From an uncultured Chryseobacterium sp. (lineage in GTDB: Bacteria; Bacteroidota; Bacteroidia; Flavobacteriales; Weeksellaceae), in assembly GCA_913775525.1 (NCBI GenBank), contig CAJYLH010000036.1, positions 62,001 to 126,000 on the forward strand: a stretch of DNA of 64,000 nucleotides, in the 5' to 3' direction. Of the stretch, positions 9,352 to 16,989 are shown in pieces (within the stretch, counting starts at the first letter, position 1; each line of letters begins with the position of its first letter). The notes beneath the pieces are model-generated. The model was not told where the DNA came from. It saw only the letters and a list, made by a program, of their open reading frames with translations, and did no database searches. The position numbers were made by a program, and so were the translations under genes.

Positions 9352-9798
9352 TTAAGCCTCCATGGCTTCTCCCGCTTTCCGGTATACAAAACTTCCGTAG
9401 ATGTGTCTTCTTGCGAAACGGCTTGGCGAATCGGCGTTCACCATTTTGATATAGGTATTTCTCGGTACACCCAGGTATTCATAGATATTCCCGTTCAGAT
9501 GCTGAACGGTAAGGATTGATTTTTCAAGATAAAAATCCTGAATATTGGATGTCGTTGTGGTTTCCGTATATTCTTCCTTATATTTTTCCTGCGTTTCCGG
9601 GTTGATGCTTACCAGGAAATGATAGGCTTCAATCACAGATTTGCTTTTCTCTTCCGCTTCCTGCTTGCCGGCTTCATCGTTGATGAATTTATCAGGATGC
9701 GTATCTTTCATCGTATTCCTGTAAATGGTTTTCAGCTCCTTTAATGTTACGTTTTTATCTACTTCCAGAAGCTTTCTGTATTCGCCTAATTTTTTCAT
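9352..9798 (-). CDS. J-domain and KTSC-domain fusion protein
   Basis: This 148-residue protein has an N-terminal J-domain (residues ~5-70) carrying the HPD motif (THPDKF) needed to stimulate Hsp70 ATPase. Its C-terminal ~60 residues fit the KTSC domain (SILTVQHLNGNIYEYLGVPRNTY, then FARRHIYGSF), a small domain often found next to nucleic-acid or protein-modification enzymes but of unclear function. It could deliver a KTSC-bound partner to DnaK. The gene stands alone between array 1 and the XRE gene. A TAATTTTG element sits just upstream on its strand (9824-9831). Confidence 0.82.
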   Translation of the reverse strand: MKKLGEYRKLLEVDKNVTLKELKTIYRNTMKDTHPDKFINDEAGKQEAEEKSKSVIEAYHFLVSINPETQEKYKEEYTETTTTSNIQDFYLEKSILTVQHLNGNIYEYLGVPRNTYIKMVNADSPSRFARRHIYGSFVYRKAGEAMEA

Positions 9799-9823
9799 AT
9801 GGTTGAATCCTTATTTCGGAGTG

Positions 9824-9831
9824 CAAAATTA
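9824..9831 (-). promoter_or_regulatory. -7 element of the J-domain/KTSC gene
   Basis: TAATTTTG on the minus strand, 25 bases before the start codon. No clear TTG is seen at the -33 position. Confidence 0.45.
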
Positions 9832-9930
9832 GGGTTTTTAATTTAAACTGAAGTGTTATTTAATGTTAATTATTTGTGTATCATGCCTTTTGTGATTACA
9901 TAGCTGCAAAATGAAAATCAGATGAAGGCA

Positions 9931-9961
9931 TTTGAAAAACAAAAGTCTTTTTTTATATTTG
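9931..9961 (+). promoter_or_regulatory. Promoter of the XRE regulator
   Basis: TTTG (9931-9934), 19 bases, TATATTTG (9954-9961): a full match to the Bacteroidota consensus, 13 bases before the ATG. Confidence 0.75.
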
Positions 9962-9974
9962 TAAAAAGCAGATT

Positions 9975-10340
9975 ATGCAAAAAGAAAAATTACGTTCGAT
10001 CAGAAAAAAGAAGGGCTACACTCAACAGCAGATTGCCGAGGTTATTGCTACCGATGTATCCAATTATTGCAGGAAAGAAGGTGGTGACGTGAAAATCATC
10101 CATGAAGAATGGGAAAAGATTGCTAATTTCCTTAATGTCCCTGTAGAAGACATTTACGAGGAAGAGGAAGGAACAATGATTATCAATCATAACAACTCAA
10201 CATTTAACGATAGTCCTGCGGCAGGTTCAAATATTCAAACATTCAACAATGAATTAAGCATTGAAATTATCAAAAATTTGCAGGAGTATATCAGTTTGCT
10301 GAAAGAGGAAGTCAAAAGGCTGAAAGATAATCAGAATTAA
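9975..10340 (+). CDS. XRE-family helix-turn-helix regulator with C-terminal coiled coil
   Basis: This 121-residue protein has an N-terminal Cro/CI-type HTH (residues ~3-60; KLRSIRKKKGYTQQQIAEVI, then a partner helix ending in FLNVPVEDIYEE). A polar linker rich in Asn and Ser follows. The last ~30 residues (IIKNLQEYISLLKEEVKRLK) form a likely dimerising coiled coil. It has a perfect consensus promoter and faces the HNH endonuclease gene tail-to-tail, with a 33-bp palindrome between them. Whether it controls the endonuclease, as small C-proteins do in restriction systems, is speculation. Its target is not visible. Confidence 0.82.
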   Translation: MQKEKLRSIRKKKGYTQQQIAEVIATDVSNYCRKEGGDVKIIHEEWEKIANFLNVPVEDIYEEEEGTMIINHNNSTFNDSPAAGSNIQTFNNELSIEIIKNLQEYISLLKEEVKRLKDNQN

Positions 10341-10358
10341 TTCAGCTTATATAATTTT

Positions 10359-10391
10359 AAACCTCATAGGTTTTAAAAACCTATGAGGTTT
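10359..10391. repeat. 33-bp palindrome, left copy, between XRE and HNH genes
   Basis: A near-perfect dyad: half-site AAACCTCATAGGTTTT and its complement. An almost identical copy lies at 11507-11539 on the other side of the HNH gene. Sitting between convergent genes, it may also end transcription in both directions. Confidence 0.85.
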
Positions 10392-10410
10392 GAATATAAT
10401 AAAGCTGGTA

Positions 10411-11427
10411 TCAACTTATAAAAATATTTTCAAAATGATATTGAAGTGAGTCTTGACTAGGATAATCTTCGTGTCTATTTGGTAGAGTAATTTTAACGTT
10501 ACTCAATAAATTAGAGTAATATTTATCCTTCACCATTTTACTGCTTATCTGTACAAAATAATTTTGGGGATTTATACTTATCAATCCTAGATCAAATAAT
10601 GTATGTATATCAGAACGTAGTAATATACCATTAGGAATTTTGTCTGTCTCGGATCCTTTAAAACTATAAATGTGAGCTGCTTCCAGTATTTCAATAATTT
10701 CACATCCCGTTACTGCACATTTCCCTTCATAAACATCAAGAAGTTTCTTTCTGAATTTTTTTTGTCCTCTTCTTGCATGGATTTGTATGGCTATTTTCTT
10801 TCTATCATCAGAGATATCTTGTAGATTAAAATAATCTATTTCATTTTCTTTGATAGCCGAATTTAGATAATCATCTGTTTGTAAGTATTTAGAATCATTG
10901 ATGAGGCCCAGGTTATATAAACATAAACTTAATGATCTATTTATATGATTTTCTAAATCTGAATGTTTAATTGATGAATAATAAAAGTCTTTAGGATTTT
11001 CAAAAACATTGTTATATTTAGTTTTGGCACTACCTCCATCTACATCTATTACTGGGATTTTTCTTTTACTTTTCCTAATTTTAATATTTAGTCCTTTAGG
11101 ATTTGTTTTTGATTCTGCACAACCAATCACGGCTCCTTTTCCAAATTTATCAAAACAAATTGCGACATAAATACCATTAGAAACTTTTTGATTGGGTGGT
11201 AAAATACAAACATGAGCAACATGGGGAAAATTTGCAGCTCCTTTTGAGATGTCAATTTTCAAATCGATACCTTCAAATTTTAGATATTTTTTTTCAAGTT
11301 CTTTTTTAAAATTATTAAGTGCATTTATAACGTCTATTAAAAGTGGATCATTTGTTCTTAAGCTACTATAGGAATTAATAGGATAGTTTTGTCTAAACTC
11401 ACAAACTTGGTTAAAAGAATTAGTCAT
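10411..11427 (-). CDS. HNH endonuclease with N-terminal MrcB-like domain, putative restriction enzyme
   Basis: This 338-residue protein has two parts. Residues ~1-175 form a domain shared with the product of 15776-16303 (common blocks CEFRQ, LRTNDP, CILPP, ICFD, YNNVF, FYY), resembling the MrcB/DUF3578 specificity domain; that family name is tentative. Residues ~215-310 carry an HNH_2-type nuclease: CAVTGCEIIEILEAAHI (first His), NGILLRSDIHTLFD (Asn and second His). The layout fits a stand-alone, possibly modification-dependent, restriction enzyme; no methyltransferase gene is nearby. The gene is clearly more AT-rich than its neighbours and is bracketed by two near-identical palindromes, suggesting acquisition by transfer. 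Confidence 0.78.
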   Translation of the reverse strand: MTNSFNQVCEFRQNYPINSYSSLRTNDPLLIDVINALNNFKKELEKKYLKFEGIDLKIDISKGAANFPHVAHVCILPPNQKVSNGIYVAICFDKFGKGAVIGCAESKTNPKGLNIKIRKSKRKIPVIDVDGGSAKTKYNNVFENPKDFYYSSIKHSDLENHINRSLSLCLYNLGLINDSKYLQTDDYLNSAIKENEIDYFNLQDISDDRKKIAIQIHARRGQKKFRKKLLDVYEGKCAVTGCEIIEILEAAHIYSFKGSETDKIPNGILLRSDIHTLFDLGLISINPQNYFVQISSKMVKDKYYSNLLSNVKITLPNRHEDYPSQDSLQYHFENIFIS

Positions 11428-11506
11428 TAGATTTTTAATGTAAAAGTAAATATTCTTTTATAAGATCTAATGAATTATAAAATTTTTACACTAGTTATAT
11501 CCTAAT

Positions 11507-11539
11507 AAACCTCATAGGTTTTCAAAACCTATGAGGTTT
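11507..11539. repeat. 33-bp palindrome, right copy, between HNH gene and metE
   Basis: Same dyad as at 10359-10391 (AAACCTCATAGGTTTT half-site), differing only at the centre. The two copies bracket a 1.1-kb segment holding only the HNH gene. Confidence 0.85.
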
Positions 11540-11582
11540 AGATGGCGTTTAGTGTATTAACAGCCTTATATTTTTTAACAAT

Positions 11583-11611
11583 AAAAAAAACAGGAGCCCT
11601 AAAGCTCCTGT
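11583..11611 (-). terminator. Terminator of metE
   Basis: Perfect 8-bp stem (ACAGGAGC with GCTCCTGT, 11590-11611) and T run on the minus strand, immediately after the metE stop. Confidence 0.85.
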
Positions 11612-11615
11612 CATT

Positions 11616-13937
11616 CTAATATTCCATTTTTTCTTTTGTAATTTGTCCGCTCATTTCCTTTGAGGCTTCTACCATGGCAATCAGTGCCTTTTCGGTTTCT
11701 TCCCAATGCCTGGTTTTCAGTCCGCAATCCGGATTTACCCAAAGCTGGTCTGCCGGGATCACAGCCTGTGCCTTTTTCAGCAGTTCTACCATTTCTTCTT
11801 TGGACGGAACCCTTGGCGAATGGATGTCGTATACGCCGGGACCAATCTCGTTCGGATATTTGAAATCGGCAAATGCATTCAGCAGTTCCATCTGGCTTCG
11901 GGAACATTCTATGGTGATGACATCGGCATCCATATCGGCAATATTGTGGATGATATCATTGAATTCAGAATAACACATATGCGTATGGATCTGGGTGGCA
12001 TCTTCTACGCCGCTGGCGGAGATCCGGAATGCTTCTACAGCCCATTTCAGGTAATTCTGCCAATCGGATTTTCTTAGCGGCAGGCCTTCGCGGATCGCGG
12101 GTTCATCAATCTGGATGATCCTGATCCCGGCTCTTTCAAGATCGCAGACTTCATCGCGGATAGCCAGTGCAATCTGCCTGCATGTAAGCGAACGCGGCTG
12201 ATCGTCACGCACAAACGACCACTGAAGGATGGTGACCGGTCCGGTCAGCATTCCTTTTACCCACTTTTTGGTTAAAGACTGAGCGTATTCAGACCAGTAG
12301 ACCGTCATCGGATTCGGGCGGTGTACATCTCCGTAAATTACCGGCGGTTTCACGCAGCGGCTTCCGTAGCTCTGTACCCAGCCGTTTTGCGTAAAGGCAA
12401 ATCCAGCCAGCTGTTCCCCGAAATATTCCACCATGTCATTGCGCTCAAATTCGCCGTGAACCAGCACATCGATCCCGATATCTTCCTGCCAGCGGATGGT
12501 ACGCTTGGTTTCCTGCTTCAGAAGCTTGTCATACTGTTTTGCATTCAGTTCTCCCTTTTTAAATTTAGCCCGCCAGTTCCTTACTTCTTTGGTTTGTGGA
12601 AACGAACCGATGGTGGTGGTTGGGAAAAGCGGAAGCTGTAAAACATGATGCTGGATTTCTTTCCTGATGGAAAATGAATGTTCCCTCTGCGTTTCTTCTT
12701 TGGTAATTACTTCTGCACGGGCTTTTACGTCATCATTATGGATGAGGGAAGATACCGTGCGGTCTTCAACCGCTTTCTGATTGTACGCGTATTGAAGCAA
12801 TACCTCATGATTGGCTTCTCCGGAGGCCAGTTTTTTCAGGGCTACGACTTCGCTCAGTTTCTGCCTGGCGAAAGCCATCCATTCTTTAATTTCAGGATAT
12901 AATACCTGGTCATTTTTTTCCAGGTCTAAATCAATAGGCGTGTGGAGGAGTGAGCATGAAGGCGCAATGAATATTCGCTCTGGCTCAATTTTCCTGATCG
13001 CTTTTTCGATACTATGTAAAGATTTTTTGAAATCATTCTTCCAGATATTCCTTCCGTCTACAATTCCTAAAGAGAGGCTCAATGTCTTCGGAAGTACTTT
13101 CAGTACTTCATTCAGCTGTTCTGGACAACGGACAAGATCAATATGCAGAATATCGGCAGGAAGGGAAACAGCCAGCATAAGGTTATCTCTTAACCCTTCA
13201 AAATAGGTGGCAATGATCAGTTTCAGATCCGGGAACTGTTTCCTGATTTCAGCATAGATAAACTGATAGGTGTCTTTGGCCTTTTCGGTAAGGTCCATCG
13301 CGAGGAATGGTTCGTCAAACTGGATGTATTCTGCGCCATGCTGCTCCAGTTCCTTCAAGATCCGGAGGTATACCGGAAGTAAATTCTGAGCTAAATCCAG
13401 TTTATCAAAACCTTCTTCCTTTTCTTTTCCGAGAAGGAGATACGTCAGCAAACCGATGATGACAGGCTTGGCTTTAATGCCCGCTTCCTTTGCTCTGATG
13501 AATTCCTGTATGATCCTGTCTGAAAACAGGGAAAATTCCTGATCTTTATAGAATTCAGGGACCATGTAATGATAATTGGTATCGAACCATTTGGTCATTT
13601 CCATTGCGGTAATGTCCAGTCCTTCCTGCTGAAATCCTCTGGCCATGGCAAAATACAGGTCGGTCTCTGTTTTCCGGGAAGCGATTTCGAGGTACCTTGG
13701 GGGAATAGCTCCTACGGTTAAGGTCATATCCAGCACCTGATCGTAATACGAAAAATCGTTGCAGGGAATGAGGTCTATGCCTGCTTCCTGCTGATGTTTC
13801 CAGTGCTTTAGGGTGAGGGTACTGCCGGTGTCCAGCAGTTCATCCAGTGACATTTTGCCTGACCAATACTGCTCGCAGGCTTTTTTGAGTTCTCTTTGGC
13901 TACCAATACGCGGATAGCCCAGAATGTGCGTTTGCAT
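11616..13937 (-). CDS. metE: Cobalamin-independent methionine synthase
   Basis: This 773-residue protein matches MetE, which transfers a methyl group from 5-methyltetrahydropteroyl-triglutamate to homocysteine to make methionine in the cytoplasm. The N-terminal half begins with the typical LGYPRIGSQRELKKACE. The C-terminal catalytic half shows the zinc and homocysteine site residues in QIHTHMCYSEF (His and Cys), a downstream Glu in DVITIECSRS, and the last Cys in NPDCGLKTR. Length is normal. A cobalamin riboswitch lies in its long leader, so expression should fall when B12 is available; this implies that the genome also has the B12-dependent enzyme MetH. A small Cys-Cys ORF sits between riboswitch and gene. 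Confidence 0.97.
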   Translation of the reverse strand: MQTHILGYPRIGSQRELKKACEQYWSGKMSLDELLDTGSTLTLKHWKHQQEAGIDLIPCNDFSYYDQVLDMTLTVGAIPPRYLEIASRKTETDLYFAMARGFQQEGLDITAMEMTKWFDTNYHYMVPEFYKDQEFSLFSDRIIQEFIRAKEAGIKAKPVIIGLLTYLLLGKEKEEGFDKLDLAQNLLPVYLRILKELEQHGAEYIQFDEPFLAMDLTEKAKDTYQFIYAEIRKQFPDLKLIIATYFEGLRDNLMLAVSLPADILHIDLVRCPEQLNEVLKVLPKTLSLSLGIVDGRNIWKNDFKKSLHSIEKAIRKIEPERIFIAPSCSLLHTPIDLDLEKNDQVLYPEIKEWMAFARQKLSEVVALKKLASGEANHEVLLQYAYNQKAVEDRTVSSLIHNDDVKARAEVITKEETQREHSFSIRKEIQHHVLQLPLFPTTTIGSFPQTKEVRNWRAKFKKGELNAKQYDKLLKQETKRTIRWQEDIGIDVLVHGEFERNDMVEYFGEQLAGFAFTQNGWVQSYGSRCVKPPVIYGDVHRPNPMTVYWSEYAQSLTKKWVKGMLTGPVTILQWSFVRDDQPRSLTCRQIALAIRDEVCDLERAGIRIIQIDEPAIREGLPLRKSDWQNYLKWAVEAFRISASGVEDATQIHTHMCYSEFNDIIHNIADMDADVITIECSRSQMELLNAFADFKYPNEIGPGVYDIHSPRVPSKEEMVELLKKAQAVIPADQLWVNPDCGLKTRHWEETEKALIAMVEASKEMSGQITKEKMEY

Positions 13938-14319
13938 GTTCTTAAACTTTTAAATAAAACATTTATTAAAAGTTCTTCAGATGCTTCGCAATGCGCACGG
14001 AGAAAGGAATTTTAAGAAATAAAAGAGATACAGCAAAGACGTAATTTCCCCATCAGATCATCGAGATTGGCTTGAATATTCCTGTTTTCCGAAATAGAGT
14101 TTAATCAATCTTGATTTCCATTAAAATAAAACAGAACCGGTAATCGAATATGAAAAAAGGATAATCCATTAATTTCCAGATCGATTATTCTAAAGTGTGC
14201 AGCAATTTATAAATAAAACCGTTGTCTTTAAGATAAATCCAAAAAAATCAAACCAAAATACGTTCAAAAGTATCATCTGTATGACTCAAAAACTCCAGAC
14301 CGCGAGAGCATTGTCAATC
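13938..14319 (-). other. metE leader downstream of the riboswitch
   Basis: About 380 transcribed bases separate the aptamer from the metE ATG. Apart from the 14-codon Cys-Cys frame no gene is seen. The stretch should hold the riboswitch expression platform, but I could not assign a clear terminator or a sequestering stem by eye. Confidence 0.45.
14012..14053 (-). CDS. Putative 13-residue Cys-Cys leader peptide upstream of metE
   Basis: A 14-codon frame (MGKLRLCCISFIS, stop) starts at 14053 and ends 74 bases before metE. It has adjacent TGC-TGT codons, as expected for a leader whose translation senses cysteine supply, the sulfur donor for homocysteine and methionine. Basic residues before a Cys pair are also seen in known cysteine-attenuation leaders. 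It lies downstream of the riboswitch in the same transcript. No terminator/antiterminator pair was worked out, and so short a frame could be chance. Confidence 0.35.
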   Translation of the reverse strand: MGKLRLCCISFIS

Positions 14320-14490
14320 CGGAACAGGCAGGTCTCCTGACTTGTAACAGTTTCTGTCATCCTTCCCGTTTTCACAGTGGATATGCTTGGACAAAAACCT
14401 TTGGGATATTACTTACAGTTGCGCGACAGCTCGTGATTCTCACACGATTCCCTATTAATCTACTTTACGTAAAACCTTTTCCGTTTGATG
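14320..14490 (-). ncRNA. Cobalamin (B12) riboswitch of metE
   Basis: On the minus strand the conserved segments appear in order: GGGAATCGTGTGAGAATC, then GCTGTCGCGCAACTGTAA, CCACTGTG, GGGAAGGATGACAG, and the B12 box AGTCAGGAGACCTGCC (14327-14342). This is the classic adenosylcobalamin/cobalamin aptamer layout. It sits about 380 bases upstream of metE, with a TAnnTTTG element 5' of it. Cobalamin binding should turn metE off, since the B12-dependent enzyme can then supply methionine. Confidence 0.93.
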
Positions 14491-14518
14491 AAGTATGTTA
14501 AAGAACTGTTTTCTGGAA

Positions 14519-14526
14519 CAAATGTA
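14519..14526 (-). promoter_or_regulatory. -7 element of the metE riboswitch transcript
   Basis: TACATTTG on the minus strand, about 30 bases upstream of the aptamer. The -33 element is not clear. Confidence 0.5.
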
Positions 14527-14627
14527 GGGAATATTTGTTTTGAAAAACCGTATGCCATCAGTTTTGGAGGTGTTTTATTGCAAAGTATTCAATAACAGGG
14601 TACTTTTTGTAATTTTTAATGGAAAAT

Positions 14628-15757
14628 CGGAGCGGAGTATATCAAGAAATTATTGAGCAATAATTCTCTGCTAAATCACTTCTCGATACGCTTTTCAAGC
14701 TACTCGAAATGACGGTGGTTGGTAATATAAATCATTGAATGTTAATCAATTGATTTTACTGTTTCATTCAATGCATTATCATTCGTCACTTGAAGTAACG
14801 CAGCGAAGCGGAGTGTATCGAGAAGTTTTTTGAGCGATAGTATTCTGCTAAATCACTTCTCGATACGCTTTTCAAGCTACTCGAAGTGACGATTGTTTGT
14901 AATCTAAACTATTGAACATTAATCAATTGATTTTACTATTTCATTCAATGCATCATCATTCGTCACTTCGAGTAACGCAGCGAAGCGGAGTGTATCGAGA
15001 AGTTTTTTGAGCGATGGTATTCTGCTAAATCACTTCTCGATACGCTTTTCAAGCTACTCGAAGTGACGGTTGTTTGTAATCTAAACTTTTGAATGTTAAT
15101 CAATTGATTTTACTGTTTCATTCAATAAATTATCATTCGTCACTTCGAGTAACACAGCGAAGCGGAGTGTATCGAGAAGTTTTTGAGCGATAGTATTCTG
15201 CTAAATCACTTCTCGATACGCTTTTCAAGCTACTCGAAGTGACGGTTGTTTGTAATGTAGATTATTGAATATTAATCAATTGATTTTAATGAATTATCAT
15301 TCGTCACTTCGAGTAACGCAGCGAAGCGAAGTGTATCGAGAAGTTTTTGAGCAATAATTCTCTGTTAAATCACTTCTCGATACGCTTTTTAAGCTACTCG
15401 AAGTGACGGTTGTTGGTAATGTAGATTATTGAATATTAATCAGTTGATTTTAATTTTTCATTCAATGAATTATCATTCGTCTCTTCGAGTAACGCAGCGA
15501 AGCGGAGTGTATCGAGAAGTTTTTTGAGCGACAGAACCCTGTTAAATCACTTCTCGATACGCTTTTCAAGCTACTCGAAGTGACGGTTGTTGATAATGTA
15601 AATTATTGAATGTTAATCAATTGATTTTACTGTTTCATTCGATAAATTATCATTCGTTACTTCTAGTAACCGAAGCGAGTGTATCGAGAAGTCTTTAAGC
15701 ACTAGTACTTTTTTAAATCACATCTTGATATACTTTTAAAAAGCCAACCGGAAATGG
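14628..15757. repeat. Array 2: same hairpin family as array 1, inverted, with a different linker
   Basis: Five intact hairpins of 105-106 bp lie at 14785-14890, 14962-15067, 15139-15243, 15303-15407 and 15479-15584, with a truncated copy at 14628-14713 and a degenerate one at 15656-15757. The hairpin reads in the opposite orientation to array 1: GTAACGCAGCGAAGCGG comes first and CTTTTCAAGCTACTCG last. The linker (about 72 bases, with TTAATCAATTGATTTTA) is conserved within this array but unrelated to the array 1 linker. The period is 176-177 bp, with one unit of 164. The array fills the space between the metE promoter and the end of the truncated MrcB-like gene. Confidence 0.92.
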
Positions 15758-15775
15758 CAGCTTTTTACCATACAA

Positions 15776-16303
15776 TCAGCGTTCTAGAAATCCAATGGCC
15801 AGTTTCAGTGAAGCTTTAATGTGCAGATCCAATTCAATATCCTGATGAAGAGGGTAATAGAATTCTTTCGGGTTGACGAATACATTGTTGTATTGTGTTC
15901 TTTCACTGGCACCGTCTACATCGATATCGAGGAGTCTGGCGTTTTTCTTCCTGTGCACTGTAGTTAATCCTTTAGCCGTTACTTTAGACTCCACACATCC
16001 TACCAGGGCACCTCTGCCCAGAATATCAAAACAAATGGCCGTGTAAATACCGTTTGGAACCAGCTGGACCGGCGGAAGAATACAGGCATACAGAATATGA
16101 GGCAGATTGGTGATCCCTTTTGAGATTTGAACAGAACATTCGATAGGATCTGTTGACTTGTATTGCTGCTCTAACACATGCTTAAATCCTTGAAGGGCAT
16201 CCCTGATGCTCATCATACCCGGATCATTGGTCCGTAATGGCTGCCCTTTGACCACAGGATTCAGCTGCCTGAACTCACAGATGGCATTGAAATATAGATT
16301 CAT
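15776..16303 (-). CDS. Truncated MrcB-like domain protein, paralog of the HNH endonuclease without the nuclease
   Basis: This 175-residue protein aligns along its whole length with the N-terminal domain of the 10411-11427 product, with roughly half the positions alike (CEFRQ, LRTNDP, CILPP, ICFD, YNNVF, NPK.FYY). It stops where the other protein continues into the HNH part. The stop lies 18 bases from the degenerate last unit of array 2, so the nuclease half may have been lost where the array expanded. Base composition resembles the neighbours, unlike the AT-rich full-length copy. An ATG at 16324 adds 7 residues; the paralog alignment favours 16303. It may be a decaying relic or a stand-alone binding domain. 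Confidence 0.62.
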   Translation of the reverse strand: MNLYFNAICEFRQLNPVVKGQPLRTNDPGMMSIRDALQGFKHVLEQQYKSTDPIECSVQISKGITNLPHILYACILPPVQLVPNGIYTAICFDILGRGALVGCVESKVTAKGLTTVHRKKNARLLDIDVDGASERTQYNNVFVNPKEFYYPLHQDIELDLHIKASLKLAIGFLER

Positions 16304-16383
16304 GCTTTGATATTCAGCAGTCATGATTAAAGCTAAATTTCTATTAATAGTTCATTATAATCAAGAAAAAAAGATAATATCTA

Positions 16384-16959
16384 TTACTCCTGCTGATAAA
16401 TATGCGTCAGTTTAGCTTCCTTGATAAACTGTTCCGTTGGGGTAGTACCGGTTGCATTTTTATTGGTCAGCTCGATAAAATAGATGATTGAATTCGGAAA
16501 CCTGCTGTCTTTGCAGATCATTTTGAATCGCCTCACTTGCGGACCTGTTTTCAGGAAACCTGCTTCCGTAGTCGGTCCAAGTTTTACCTGGTTTACATCA
16601 AAACCCGCTCTGGGATCTTTCTGCAGCTTTAAAAACCTTTTTTGGGTACGGTCGGTGGTTTCGTCAATAAATTTCTGCATCTGATAGTCAGTCAGCAGCT
16701 GAGGATAAATAAGTCCCTCTTTAAGCAGCAGGGCAGTAGTTTTATCCGAAGTATCATAATACACCACCTTATCATCAAACCGGACTTCATTACTACCCGG
16801 GATTATTTTACCATCGAATTTTTTGTAATTTTTCTTTTTATAGCTGTTTTGGAAGTGTTCTGTTGCTGCCTTGTCTTTAGCGCCCAGTTTCTCAACTTTC
16901 TGCGCAAAAGCAGGTGCGCAAAACAGGATAGAAAGGCTGAGGGTATACCATATTTTCAT
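16384..16959 (-). CDS. Secreted protein of unknown function
   Basis: This 191-residue protein starts with a clear signal peptide (MKIWYTLSLSILFCAPAFAQ). The mature part is basic and polar, with no motif I recognise; a central segment (KTTALLLKEGLIYPQLLTDYQM) and C-terminal strands suggest one compact periplasmic or surface domain. It lies 30 bases after nudK on the same strand and could share its transcript. No function is proposed. Confidence 0.68.
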   Translation of the reverse strand: MKIWYTLSLSILFCAPAFAQKVEKLGAKDKAATEHFQNSYKKKNYKKFDGKIIPGSNEVRFDDKVVYYDTSDKTTALLLKEGLIYPQLLTDYQMQKFIDETTDRTQKRFLKLQKDPRAGFDVNQVKLGPTTEAGFLKTGPQVRRFKMICKDSRFPNSIIYFIELTNKNATGTTPTEQFIKEAKLTHIYQQE

Positions 16960-16989
16960 GAAAAAAGATTTAAAGTAAAACGTAAGAAT

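Noticed and set aside
10411..11427. HNH gene as a homing endonuclease or intron-encoded gene
   Set aside because: It carries a separate specificity-like domain, is not inside another gene, and no intron or intein features are visible.
14628..15757. Array 2 as an insertion sequence with terminal repeats
   Set aside because: No transposase frame lies within or beside it; repeats are tandem hairpins, not the ends of one element.
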